Assembly: GCA_964401835.1 (NCBI GenBank)
Contig: CAYNZP010000015.1
Coordinates: 1-53,945, forward strand
Direction: 5' to 3'
Origin: CAYNZP01 sp964401835
Lineage (GTDB): Bacteria; Planctomycetota; Phycisphaerae; SM23-33
Length of the DNA: 53,945 nt
Below, one piece after another: positions 17,028 to 24,557 of the stretch. The notes under the pieces are model-generated. The model made no database searches and was not told the origin of the DNA. It worked only from the letters and a program-made list of their open reading frames with translations. Numbering within the stretch: the stretch's first letter is position 1; each line of letters starts with the position of its first letter. A program made the position numbers and the translations under genes.

Positions 17028-17807
17028 ATGGAAAATATTTCTGAGATACCCAACGTTCTCGCGTGCGATGTTGGCAATAGCACAATCCAGTTTGCCCATG
17101 TAAAAGGTGAAAAGGTATTAGCTATACATGATATGCAAATCGGCAAGCTTGCCAACCTCGGCCAGCAGCTCGAAGAAATCTGGCAGGAAATTCCCGAGCC
17201 CAAAAAAATCGTGGCGTCAAGCGTTAACGATATAGGCTTGAAGGCGCTCGAAGCCGCTGCCGACGAGACCATCAACCAGTCCGTACTTGTAATCGGGCGG
17301 GATGTCCCCCTGCCGATTGAAACGGAGCTAAAAGACCCAGACACTGTCGGCGTAGACCGCATCTGTGCTGCTGCAGCAGCGTTCGATAAAATTGGTACTG
17401 CCTGCGTCATTGCCGATTTTGGCACGGCGATAACGATTGACTGTGTCAATGACAAAGGCGTTTTCCTTGGTGGTGCGATCTTGCCTGGCCTCGATATGTC
17501 CGCAGACAGCCTAAACAATAACACTTCCAAATTGCCACGTGTGGAAATCAAACAGCCTGAATGGACATTTGGAAAAACTACCGAAGAGGCAATCGTCGGC
17601 GGCCTGGTTTTTGGCGCTCATGGTGCACTGCGGGAATTCACGGAAGCCTACGCCACCGAACTCGGAAGTTGGCCAACCGTAATTATCACCGGTGGAGATG
17701 CGAAGATTATCTGCCCTGACGCAAGCGAGTCCGAACTCGTCCAGGCTATCGTGCCCGACCTGGTACTTCGCGGGGTTGCTATCGCGTATTACAAAACACT
17801 TCTTTGA
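17028..17807 (+). CDS. coaX: Type III pantothenate kinase CoaX
   Basis: CoaX phosphorylates pantothenate in the first step of coenzyme A synthesis. The 259-residue protein belongs to the ASKHA fold: DVGNST at 14-19 binds phosphate, GVDR lies at 108-111, DFGTAITID at 130-138, and GGAILPG follows. Type III enzymes need a monovalent cation and are not inhibited by CoA. GAGGAAG at the end of obgE serves as ribosome binding site, so translation is probably coupled to obgE. Confidence 0.93.
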   Translation: MENISEIPNVLACDVGNSTIQFAHVKGEKVLAIHDMQIGKLANLGQQLEEIWQEIPEPKKIVASSVNDIGLKALEAAADETINQSVLVIGRDVPLPIETELKDPDTVGVDRICAAAAAFDKIGTACVIADFGTAITIDCVNDKGVFLGGAILPGLDMSADSLNNNTSKLPRVEIKQPEWTFGKTTEEAIVGGLVFGAHGALREFTEAYATELGSWPTVIITGGDAKIICPDASESELVQAIVPDLVLRGVAIAYYKTLL

Positions 17808-17816
17808 GCGGCCGAA

Positions 17817-18965
17817 ATGTCCAAATTGCCAACCACAACTGCCAGCCTTCAAACCCCACCGGGAAGAGGCGGAATCGCGGTTATTTCGCTCTCGGGAGCA
17901 CAGGCTGGTGAAATACTTGGCAAAATTTTCAGGCCCATCAAGGCCCACAAAAATGTCGGGGCCGGCAAGCTTCAACTCGGCCATTTGATTGACGGCGAAA
18001 AGGTTATAGACGAAGCCGTCGTTCATTGCACTGACAGCAAATCCGAGATAAACATCCACGGCGGGCCGGTCGTTGCCAAAATCGCGATGCAGTTGCTCGC
18101 AAGCTGCGGCGCAGATGTAGAACCGGCACATAAATCAGCAGCCGAAACTTTCACAGCTACGCATCCGAAGTGGAACAATCCTGCTATCGGGATGGAAATG
18201 CTTGAAGAGCTCAACCTCACCCGCAGTGGCCTTGTAGCGTCCGCGTTGAGCTGTCAGTGGTCGGCTGGGTTGAGCGAACTCACATGCAGGATAATTGCCC
18301 AAGACAAGCCCAATTGCGACTCTGCCGCCGGACTTTGCAAGGCGGTTGAAGGCTTTGCAATTATGCAAAAGCTTCTCTGTCCTGTCGACGTGGTGCTGGC
18401 CGGGCCACCGAACGTCGGAAAGAGCACGCTTACCAATGCACTGACCGGCCGGCCGGTGAGTATTGTTCATTCAACAGCGGGCACGACGCGCGACTGGGTT
18501 CGCGAATTGGCGATTTTAGACGGCGTCCCGATTTATCTGACGGACACTGCCGGCATCTGGCAACCACCAGAAGGCATTGACGCCGAGGCTGTCCGCCGCG
18601 CCCGCAGCCGGGTCGAAAAAGCAGACCTGGTCCTGCTTCTTGGCGGGGACGAACACGTCGAATTGCCCAAATGGTGTCACGCTCAAAAGTTCCTGCGGAT
18701 ATCCACAAAAAGCGACGTATGTCAGCCACAGCCAGACGCCGATGCAGTTATTTCCGCACAAACAGGCCAAGGAGTTGAAGATTTGAAACGAGTGGTCCTG
18801 GACGCTCTGGATTTGGGAAAACTCGATATAACTTCGCCAATGGCCTTTACCCAAAGACAGGTCGAATGTCTGGAAACAGCTGTGGCTGCTCTTGAAAAGC
18901 AATTGCGCGGGGAAACAATAGCTGCTCTCGAATCACTCCTTAGAGAACTTCCAACGTCGTCATAG
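17817..18965 (+). CDS. MnmE-like GTPase, reduced
   Basis: The protein resembles MnmE/TrmE, which with MnmG modifies the wobble uridine of tRNAs. It has the N-terminal LQTPPGRGGIAVISLSG, a G domain with GPPNVGKS (196-203), GTTRD (222-226), DTAG (243-246) and TKSD (297-300). But it is 382 residues rather than about 450, the motif A..GEFT.RAF.NGK.DL that contacts the folate is absent after residue 105, and the catalytic C-terminal C(I/L)GK is missing, the end being ELPTSS. The last 26 bases overlap the convergent uvrD gene. Whether it still modifies tRNA is open. Confidence 0.75.
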   Translation: MSKLPTTTASLQTPPGRGGIAVISLSGAQAGEILGKIFRPIKAHKNVGAGKLQLGHLIDGEKVIDEAVVHCTDSKSEINIHGGPVVAKIAMQLLASCGADVEPAHKSAAETFTATHPKWNNPAIGMEMLEELNLTRSGLVASALSCQWSAGLSELTCRIIAQDKPNCDSAAGLCKAVEGFAIMQKLLCPVDVVLAGPPNVGKSTLTNALTGRPVSIVHSTAGTTRDWVRELAILDGVPIYLTDTAGIWQPPEGIDAEAVRRARSRVEKADLVLLLGGDEHVELPKWCHAQKFLRISTKSDVCQPQPDADAVISAQTGQGVEDLKRVVLDALDLGKLDITSPMAFTQRQVECLETAVAALEKQLRGETIAALESLLRELPTSS

Positions 18966-21210
18966 ACAGGACGATTGTCTTTGGGCCATAGTCGTCGAAA
19001 ATGATTTTTATGGACGTGCTCGGCCAGGGTTGCGTACCGATGCTCACGACCTTGCCCGGGCCAAACTTCGGGTGACTTATACGGCAGCCGTTCTTTAGAT
19101 ATTCATATTCAGGCGGGAACGGATTATCAGCCATCGCCTCGATAATCGCACGCTGCTCGACGTCCTCATAAAAGCTCGCCCCTTTAGACCAACCGCCTTT
19201 TGAGCTTTTTGAAAATCTCTCAGAATTTCTTGTGGTCAAATCTTCTTCGCTGACGGTTTCGGTTCCTATTTCGCTGAGGAAACACGAAGCCGCCTGCGGC
19301 ATGGTTCTGCCACGGACCATACGCCGGCGTGCACACGAAAGTGTGAGGTTTTCTTTCGCTCGTGTCATTCCGACAAAGGCCAATCTCCGCTCTTCTTCCA
19401 TCTCCGCCGAGTTACCAACTTGCCAGGCGCCATTATTTTCCCCTCGCTGAAATGGCAGCAGGCCGTCCTCGCAGCCAACGATATAAACAACCGGAAACTC
19501 CAGCCCCTTGGCTGCGTGAAGTGTCATCAGCGAAACCGCCCCGCCACTGCCGTCGAGATGATCTATATCGCTGACCAGACTGATCTGATGCAGATAGTCT
19601 CCGATAGTTCCTCCCTCGCTCATTTCGTCGAACTCTGCGGCGGTAGAAATCAGCTCATTAATATTGGCCAGCGCATCGCGGCCTTCCTCGCCAGACTTGC
19701 CGTAAAATTCTCTCAGGCCACTTTTCTGGGCGACGTCTTCGACTATCTCCCTGACCGATCTGTCAAGATCAGCCGACATCGAAGCGATAAGCTCGGAGAA
19801 CTTCTGGACCTTTTTCACCGGCCCGGCGCCAAGGCCGGATTCCTCACAGCGATTACACGCTCCAAGAATGGATTCGGCAATGGAAAATCCAAAAACGGCA
19901 AGTTTGTTGATCGTCGCCGCACCTATGCCGCGCGCGGGGGTATTTATTATCCGCCGACAGCATAAATCGTCGGCTGGGTTCACTACGAGTTTCAGGTAGG
20001 CAAGGATGTCTTTGACTTCCTTGCGATTGTAGAACTCCACGCCGCGTGCGATACGATAAGGAATGCCGCCGGTCAGCAGGCCTTCCTCGATGACGCGCGA
20101 GAGCGAGTTGACACGGTAGAAAACCGCGACATCCTGATAAGCCCCGCCTTCGCGGACATAGTTGGCAACTCGCCTGGCAAGCTCGTTAGCCTCGGCGTGT
20201 TCGTCGTCGCATAAAAGGACTTTGACATCCAGGCCGCCCTCTTTCTGGGTCCAGAGCTTCTTGCCCTTTCGCATCTTGTTTTTTTCTATCAGGTGCGAAG
20301 CGGCTGTGAGAATCGGCTGGGTTGAGCGATAATTTTCCTCCAGCCGTACTACCTTGGCATTTGGGTAGTCCCCCTCGAAGTCGAGGATGTTATTAATATC
20401 CGCCCCGCGCCAGGCGTAAATGCTCTGGTCGGGATCGCCTGTAACACAGATATTGTGATGGTCCAATGCTATTCCGTGAGCGAGAATATACTGGGCATGA
20501 TTTGTATCCTGATACTCGTCTATCAAAACATATTTATATCGCTGGCCCAGAAACTCCCGAACCTCCGGCTTGTCTCGAAGCAGAAAAACCATCCTCAGCA
20601 AAAGGTCGTCGAAGTCCAGCGCATGGTTGTCCATGAGCTGCTTTTCATATTCGTGATAAACCTGGGCAATATGATGGCTGTAAAAATCTCCAGCCTGATT
20701 CGCATAGGCCTGTGCGGTCTTCAGATCGTTTTTGGCATTGGAGATAGCAGAGTGAACCTTCGATGGTGAAAAATTCCCGACTGGCATGTCAAGCTTGGCG
20801 ATTATCTGCTTGACCAGCTTGACCTGATCGTCGCGGTCGTAAATGGTGAAGTTCGGTGAAAGGCCGGCCTTGTCGGAAAACTCGCGCAAAAGCCTCGCAC
20901 AAAGGGAATGGAACGTGCAGACGGTAGCTCCGTGCGGCGTGCCGAGATCTATCACTCGCTGGCGCATCTCTCCGGCAGCTTTATTTGTAAATGTAATAGC
21001 CAGAACGCTCCGCGGGTCAATGCCCTGCTGGATCGTGTAGGCCACGCGACGCGTGATTACTCGCGTCTTGCCGGAACCTGCACCAGCCAGAACCAGCAAC
21101 GGGCCTTCGATCTGTGTAACCGCCTCTTTTTGAGGTTCATTTAAACCGGCTAATAAATCCAATCCAATACTCCAAAGTCTGTTGAGCCAGACACTATAAC
21201 CAATACTCAT
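18940..21210 (-). CDS. UvrD/PcrA-type DNA helicase
   Basis: This superfamily 1A 3'-5' helicase acts in repair and replication fork restart. The 756-residue protein starts near LNEPQKEAV, then has Walker A AGAGSGKTRVITRR, Walker B DEYQDTN (motif II), GDPDQSIYAWRGA (motif III), VAVFYRVN, TLHAAKGLEFPVV (motif V) and VGMTRAKENL (motif VI). The C-terminal region carries the FGPGKVVSI Tudor-like element of PcrA. The first 15-20 residues before LDLLAGLN look unusual, and a later start is possible. It is convergent with and overlaps the mnmE-like gene by 26 bases. Confidence 0.95.
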   Translation of the reverse strand: MSIGYSVWLNRLWSIGLDLLAGLNEPQKEAVTQIEGPLLVLAGAGSGKTRVITRRVAYTIQQGIDPRSVLAITFTNKAAGEMRQRVIDLGTPHGATVCTFHSLCARLLREFSDKAGLSPNFTIYDRDDQVKLVKQIIAKLDMPVGNFSPSKVHSAISNAKNDLKTAQAYANQAGDFYSHHIAQVYHEYEKQLMDNHALDFDDLLLRMVFLLRDKPEVREFLGQRYKYVLIDEYQDTNHAQYILAHGIALDHHNICVTGDPDQSIYAWRGADINNILDFEGDYPNAKVVRLEENYRSTQPILTAASHLIEKNKMRKGKKLWTQKEGGLDVKVLLCDDEHAEANELARRVANYVREGGAYQDVAVFYRVNSLSRVIEEGLLTGGIPYRIARGVEFYNRKEVKDILAYLKLVVNPADDLCCRRIINTPARGIGAATINKLAVFGFSIAESILGACNRCEESGLGAGPVKKVQKFSELIASMSADLDRSVREIVEDVAQKSGLREFYGKSGEEGRDALANINELISTAAEFDEMSEGGTIGDYLHQISLVSDIDHLDGSGGAVSLMTLHAAKGLEFPVVYIVGCEDGLLPFQRGENNGAWQVGNSAEMEEERRLAFVGMTRAKENLTLSCARRRMVRGRTMPQAASCFLSEIGTETVSEEDLTTRNSERFSKSSKGGWSKGASFYEDVEQRAIIEAMADNPFPPEYEYLKNGCRISHPKFGPGKVVSIGTQPWPSTSIKIIFDDYGPKTIVLSMTTLEVL

Positions 21211-21358
21211 CCGGCTACCAAGTATGGGAAAAAAATAGCTCCCAGCAGCTCCCGCCGAATCATCGTAAGCCCAAAAGGTTAAATGTTTTTCGTCAAATTA
21301 TTAAAGCCGCCGCCTCACAGGCCGATGAAACTTACAGACACATTGAAATGGGAATTAT

Positions 21359-21943
21359 ATGTCAGGGTCGCGGACAATAAATGAAAAGGAAGTACTCACT
21401 ACCGGCGAGGTAGCCCGGATATGCCATGTCGCGCCTAGGACTGTCAGTAAGTGGTTTGATACAGGCAAGTTACGTGGCTACAGAATCCCGGGCAGCCGGG
21501 ATCGTCGAATCCCCCGCAGCCAACTTGTCGCCTTTATGCGGGCCAATGGAATTCCCATGGACACCCTGGAAGGCGCTGACTGCCGAGTGCTGGTAATTGA
21601 TTCAAATCCGCCTGAAGAAATTATCGGGGCGATGAATGAATCGCAACGATACAAGGTCCGCAGCGCAATTAACGGATTTGAAGCCGGTATCGTGGCCCAG
21701 GAATTTCGGCCTCATGTAATTGTGCTCGATGCCGACATACCCGAAGAAGCCATAAGCATCTGCCGGGACATCAAAACGACACCCAGGCTTGAATTGATAA
21801 AGGTAATCGCTGCTTTGAGCGATAACGCCAGCTTCGACAAAGCCAATATGCTCGTTAACGGTTTCGACGGCTCGCTGACCAAGCCGTACTCACTGCGAGA
21901 AATAGTTGAGGCGGTTGAAGAGGCAACGAACCTGATAACTTGA
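21359..21943 (+). CDS. HTH-receiver domain fusion regulator
   Basis: The 194-residue protein has an excisionase/MerR-type helix-turn-helix at about 12-65 (LTTGEVARICHVAPRTVSKW, then GYRIPGSRDRRIP) followed by a response-regulator receiver domain at about 75-190. The receiver keeps one acidic residue of the first pair (VLVIDSN), the phospho-acceptor Asp in VIVLDADIP and the Lys in LTKPYS. The order DNA-binding domain first, receiver last, is the reverse of most response regulators. No sensor kinase is nearby. It is an orphan regulator with unknown targets; its own strong terminator follows. Confidence 0.82.
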   Translation: MSGSRTINEKEVLTTGEVARICHVAPRTVSKWFDTGKLRGYRIPGSRDRRIPRSQLVAFMRANGIPMDTLEGADCRVLVIDSNPPEEIIGAMNESQRYKVRSAINGFEAGIVAQEFRPHVIVLDADIPEEAISICRDIKTTPRLELIKVIAALSDNASFDKANMLVNGFDGSLTKPYSLREIVEAVEEATNLIT

Positions 21944-21954
21944 TATTAATCCAA

Positions 21955-22023
21955 GGGCCGCCCTGGAGGGCGTCTATCGACCCCTTTGGGGTTCTTGGTG
22001 ACGTTTGGGCGGCCCGCTTTTTT
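21955..22023 (+). terminator. Long rod-like terminator after the HTH-receiver gene
   Basis: GGGCCGCCC (21955-21963) pairs perfectly with GGGCGGCCC (22007-22015). Inside lie GGCGTC/GACGTT (with wobbles) and ACCCC-TTT-GGGGT, so the whole 61 bases can form one rod. It is followed by GCTTTTTT. Confidence 0.85.
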
Positions 22024-22057
22024 GAAATTTGAATCATGGACGATTTTGCAGCGGACA

Positions 22058-22089
22058 CCCGCAGCTGACGTTAAAGCGTTGGCTGCGGG
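22058..22089 (+). ncRNA. Strong hairpin of unknown role
   Basis: CCCGCAGC (22058-22065) pairs with GCTGCGGG (22082-22089). The stem continues inward through two wobbles and ACG/CGT to a loop TTAAAG, thirteen pairs in all. No T-run follows, and no gene lies here. It sits between two terminators and could be part of a small transcript that ends at 22137, but no promoter is clear. Confidence 0.3.
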
Positions 22090-22099
22090 GCAAATTTTG

Positions 22100-22137
22100 G
22101 GCGGACCGACAAGTTCGGTCTGCCTCTTTTATTTTTA
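22100..22137 (+). terminator. Terminator upstream of the leu leader
   Basis: GGCGGACCGA (22100-22109) pairs along ten positions, one wobble, with TCGGTCTGCC (22115-22124). The stem is followed by TCTTTTATTTTT. It isolates the leucine leader from upstream transcription. Confidence 0.8.
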
Positions 22138-22162
22138 GGCCGAGAATTCTGAAATTTCGAGC

Positions 22163-22192
22163 TTGCCTTAAATGCGACTAAACAGATATATT
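22163..22192 (+). promoter_or_regulatory. Likely promoter of the leu leader and leuA
   Basis: TTGCCT (22163-22168) and TATATT (22187-22192) are 18 bases apart. The start would be near 22199, very close to the GAGG ribosome binding site of the leader peptide, so the true start could be elsewhere. Confidence 0.4.
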
Positions 22193-22208
22193 AATATCTG
22201 AGGTAAAA

Positions 22209-22271
22209 ATGATGATCCGTCAAAGCAATAGTCTGGAGTTACTACTTCTTAAGGGGCTTTTGCTGCGCTGA
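22209..22271 (+). CDS. leuL: Leucine leader peptide
   Basis: An ATG (22209, or the ATG at 22212) with GAGG five bases upstream opens a 20-residue reading frame ending in TGA at 22269-22271. Of its last twelve residues eight are Leu, in two clusters: TTA CTA CTT CTT and CTT TTG CTG, plus one CTG. This is the hallmark of a leader peptide that senses charged tRNA-Leu by ribosome stalling. It lies just upstream of a terminator and of leuA, a leucine biosynthesis gene. Not listed as a gene by size-based callers, it is inferred from codon content, position and the RNA pairings around it. Confidence 0.85.
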   Translation: MMIRQSNSLELLLLKGLLLR

Positions 22272-22337
22272 CGGATTGCGGGATATAAAACGGCATATTC
22301 AAAGCCCCGCGTTCCGAAAAGAATGGCGGGGTTTTTT
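22215..22337 (+). promoter_or_regulatory. Leucine transcription attenuator
   Basis: Region 1, ATCCGTCA (22215-22222), pairs with region 2, TGACGGAT (22269-22276), which spans the leader stop codon. Region 2 continues into GCGGG (22278-22282), which can instead pair with CCCGC in region 3 (22305-22310). Region 3, CCCCGC, pairs with region 4, GCGGGG (22326-22331), and six T follow: the terminator. A further stretch, GGGGCTTT (22254-22261) in the leader frame, is also complementary to AAAGCCCC (22301-22308). The set of alternative pairings matches the classic amino-acid attenuator scheme. Confidence 0.8.
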
Positions 22338-22407
22338 GCTATATGCCCGACAACTTAAAAACCGATAGAAACAAAGCCAGTTTTCAAAGATTTTTAGGAG
22401 CTTACAA

Positions 22408-23952
22408 ATGGCTAAGACACGAGACATCATAATTTTCGACACTACGCTTCGCGATGGTGAGCAATCCCCGGGCTGCAGTATGAACCTGGCCGAGAAGCTC
22501 GATGTCGCTCGTGCGCTACAGGCCATGAATGTCGATGTACTGGAAGCCGGCTTTGCAATTGCCTCGCCGGGCGATTTCGAGTCAATTCAGGCAGTAGCCG
22601 ACGAAATAACCGACTGCACGGTATGCAGCCTGGCAAGGTGTCTGGAAAAGGACATAAACCGCGCTGCCGAATCGCTCAAGGCTGCAAGGAAACCTCGCAT
22701 ACATGTATTCTGCGCAACAAGCGAAATACATCGGAAATTCAAATTCAAGCGGGCCAAGGAAGAAATCCTCAAAATGGCTGTCGATGGCGTGAAGACGGCC
22801 AAGAGTTTCGTAACTGACGTGGAGTTCTCCCCGGAAGATGCTTCGCGCACTGAATGGGACTTTTTGGTGGAGGTTGTTACTGCCGTTATCGAGGCAGGTG
22901 CAACGACCGTCAACATCCCTGACACTGTCGGCTATGCGATGCCGGCTGAGTTCGGCGACTTGATTAGGCATTTGAACAAGAAAGTGCCAAATATTAACGA
23001 TGCCGTAATCTCCGTGCATTGTCATAACGATCTGGGTCTGGCTGTCGCCAACTCATTGGCTGCCGTCAGGGCTGGTGCAGGACAGGTCGAATGTACCATT
23101 AACGGACTCGGTGAGCGGGCTGGCAATGCCTCTTTGGAGGAAATAGTCATGGCAATAAAGACTCGCCAGGACTTCCTCGATGTGGGCACCAACATCAACA
23201 CAAAGAAAATCTATCCGACGAGCAGATTGGTCGCGTCCGTAACCGGCCTGGCGGTGCAGCGCAACAAGGCAATCGTCGGGGAAAATGCCTTCGCCCACGA
23301 AGCCGGAATTCATCAGCACGGCATGCTCTCTAACAGGGAAACCTACGAGATAATGAGCCCGGATGATATCGGTGTGCCCTCCAGCAAGCTCGTTTTGGGC
23401 AAACATTCCGGCAGGCATGCTTTCATGCAGCGGATCGAAGCGTTGGGGTATTCGCTCAACGACAAGCAGGTCGATAGCGCTTTTGAAAAGTTCAAGGTGC
23501 TGGCTGACAAGAAAAAGGAAGTCTTCGATGAAGATATCGAGGCGTTGATTGATGAACAAATCGAACAGGTCACCGAGGTTTGGACGCTTGTAGACGTTCA
23601 GACTACTGCTGGCTCGAAGACTATACCGACAGCTACTGTTACTCTTGTAAAGGAAGGCGAAACATACACCGATGCCGCGATCGGTGATGGCCCTGTTGAT
23701 GCGGTCTATGAGGCTATTCAGCGTATAACGAAAACGCCACTTCGTCTCAAAGATTACGCGTTAAGGGCGATTACTTCCGGCAAAGATGCGCAGGGCGAAG
23801 TTACAATCGAGGTGGAAACAGACTCTCGACGATTCCGAACCAGAGGTGTCAGCACAGACATCGTTGAAGCGTCTGCGCGAGCCTATCTGGCGGCAGTTAA
23901 CCGCGCGTCGATACAGGCAGAGGCGCAACAGCAAAAACCGCCTCAGCCATAA
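22408..23952 (+). CDS. leuA: 2-isopropylmalate synthase
   Basis: LeuA joins acetyl-CoA and 2-ketoisovalerate, the first step of leucine synthesis. The 514-residue protein has DTTLRDGEQSPG (metal and acid/base residues), the HCHNDLGLA metal-binding motif, NGLGERAGNA, an alpha-helical linker, and a C-terminal allosteric domain (about 390-500) that binds leucine for feedback inhibition. TAGGAG lies eight bases before the ATG. The upstream leader peptide and terminator give a second, transcriptional level of control by leucine. No leuB, leuC or leuD follows directly; the next gene is on the other strand. Confidence 0.96.
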   Translation: MAKTRDIIIFDTTLRDGEQSPGCSMNLAEKLDVARALQAMNVDVLEAGFAIASPGDFESIQAVADEITDCTVCSLARCLEKDINRAAESLKAARKPRIHVFCATSEIHRKFKFKRAKEEILKMAVDGVKTAKSFVTDVEFSPEDASRTEWDFLVEVVTAVIEAGATTVNIPDTVGYAMPAEFGDLIRHLNKKVPNINDAVISVHCHNDLGLAVANSLAAVRAGAGQVECTINGLGERAGNASLEEIVMAIKTRQDFLDVGTNINTKKIYPTSRLVASVTGLAVQRNKAIVGENAFAHEAGIHQHGMLSNRETYEIMSPDDIGVPSSKLVLGKHSGRHAFMQRIEALGYSLNDKQVDSAFEKFKVLADKKKEVFDEDIEALIDEQIEQVTEVWTLVDVQTTAGSKTIPTATVTLVKEGETYTDAAIGDGPVDAVYEAIQRITKTPLRLKDYALRAITSGKDAQGEVTIEVETDSRRFRTRGVSTDIVEASARAYLAAVNRASIQAEAQQQKPPQP

Positions 23953-24056
23953 CCTTAGCCGCTGCCGACCCCCGTGTATCGCAAACAGCCAAATGCGAGG
24001 TAAGCCTTGCTAATATTACCCAAGGACTAAAAGGGGAACACGTAACGCTGCAAGCT

Positions 24057-24266
24057 CTAAGCCTGCGGGCGTACTACGTTTTCTGCCTTCATGCCTTTGG
24101 GGCCCTGCACTAAATCGAATTCAACGTCTTCCCCTTCATTCAAAGTGCGAAAACCTTCGGCCTTGATTGAGGTGTGATGGACGAAGATGTCCTGATCCTG
24201 GCCATCCACCTGCAAAAAGCCAAAACCCTTTGCGTCATTGAACCACTTTACTTTACCCGTAGCCAT
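24057..24266 (-). CDS. Cold-shock domain protein
   Basis: The 69-residue protein is a single cold-shock domain with KVKWFNDAKGFGFL (RNP1 KGFGF at 13-17) and DIFVHH (RNP2, 26-31), both used for binding single-stranded RNA and DNA. ATG 24266 is chosen because GGAGG lies eight bases upstream and MATGKVKWF is the normal CspA start; an ATG 27 bases upstream would add nine odd residues. The 291 bases upstream are gene-free, which leaves room for a long 5' untranslated leader as in cspA, but I could not fix its promoter. Confidence 0.95.
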   Translation of the reverse strand: MATGKVKWFNDAKGFGFLQVDGQDQDIFVHHTSIKAEGFRTLNEGEDVEFDLVQGPKGMKAENVVRPQA

Positions 24267-24557
24267 AGCATATACCTCCCGCCAGGCTGTCAAAGAAATG
24301 AAATGTGCGCATACACCGAACCTTTAGCGCAACCACAATGCACGTAACGACGTGAAAACATATCTGTTATTCCAACTGCAACCACAAATTTCCGCCCCTG
24401 GAAAAAATGATTTCTAAAGTGACCTTAAATATGCCTTACTAAGATGTGTATAAGCTATATATAAAACCGGCGTTATGCAAGTTAAAACCCGTTTTTTTAT
24501 CTACAAATGAATCAGGGGCAAATCTTCGCAAACTTAGGACAGCAAACACAATTTATT
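24267..24557. other. Gene-free spacer upstream of the cold-shock gene
   Basis: I see no supported gene, RNA or terminator here. It contains the upstream region of the cold-shock gene (minus strand) and the short tail after the DUF1015 gene. AT-rich stretches could supply promoters, but none stands out. Confidence 0.6.
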
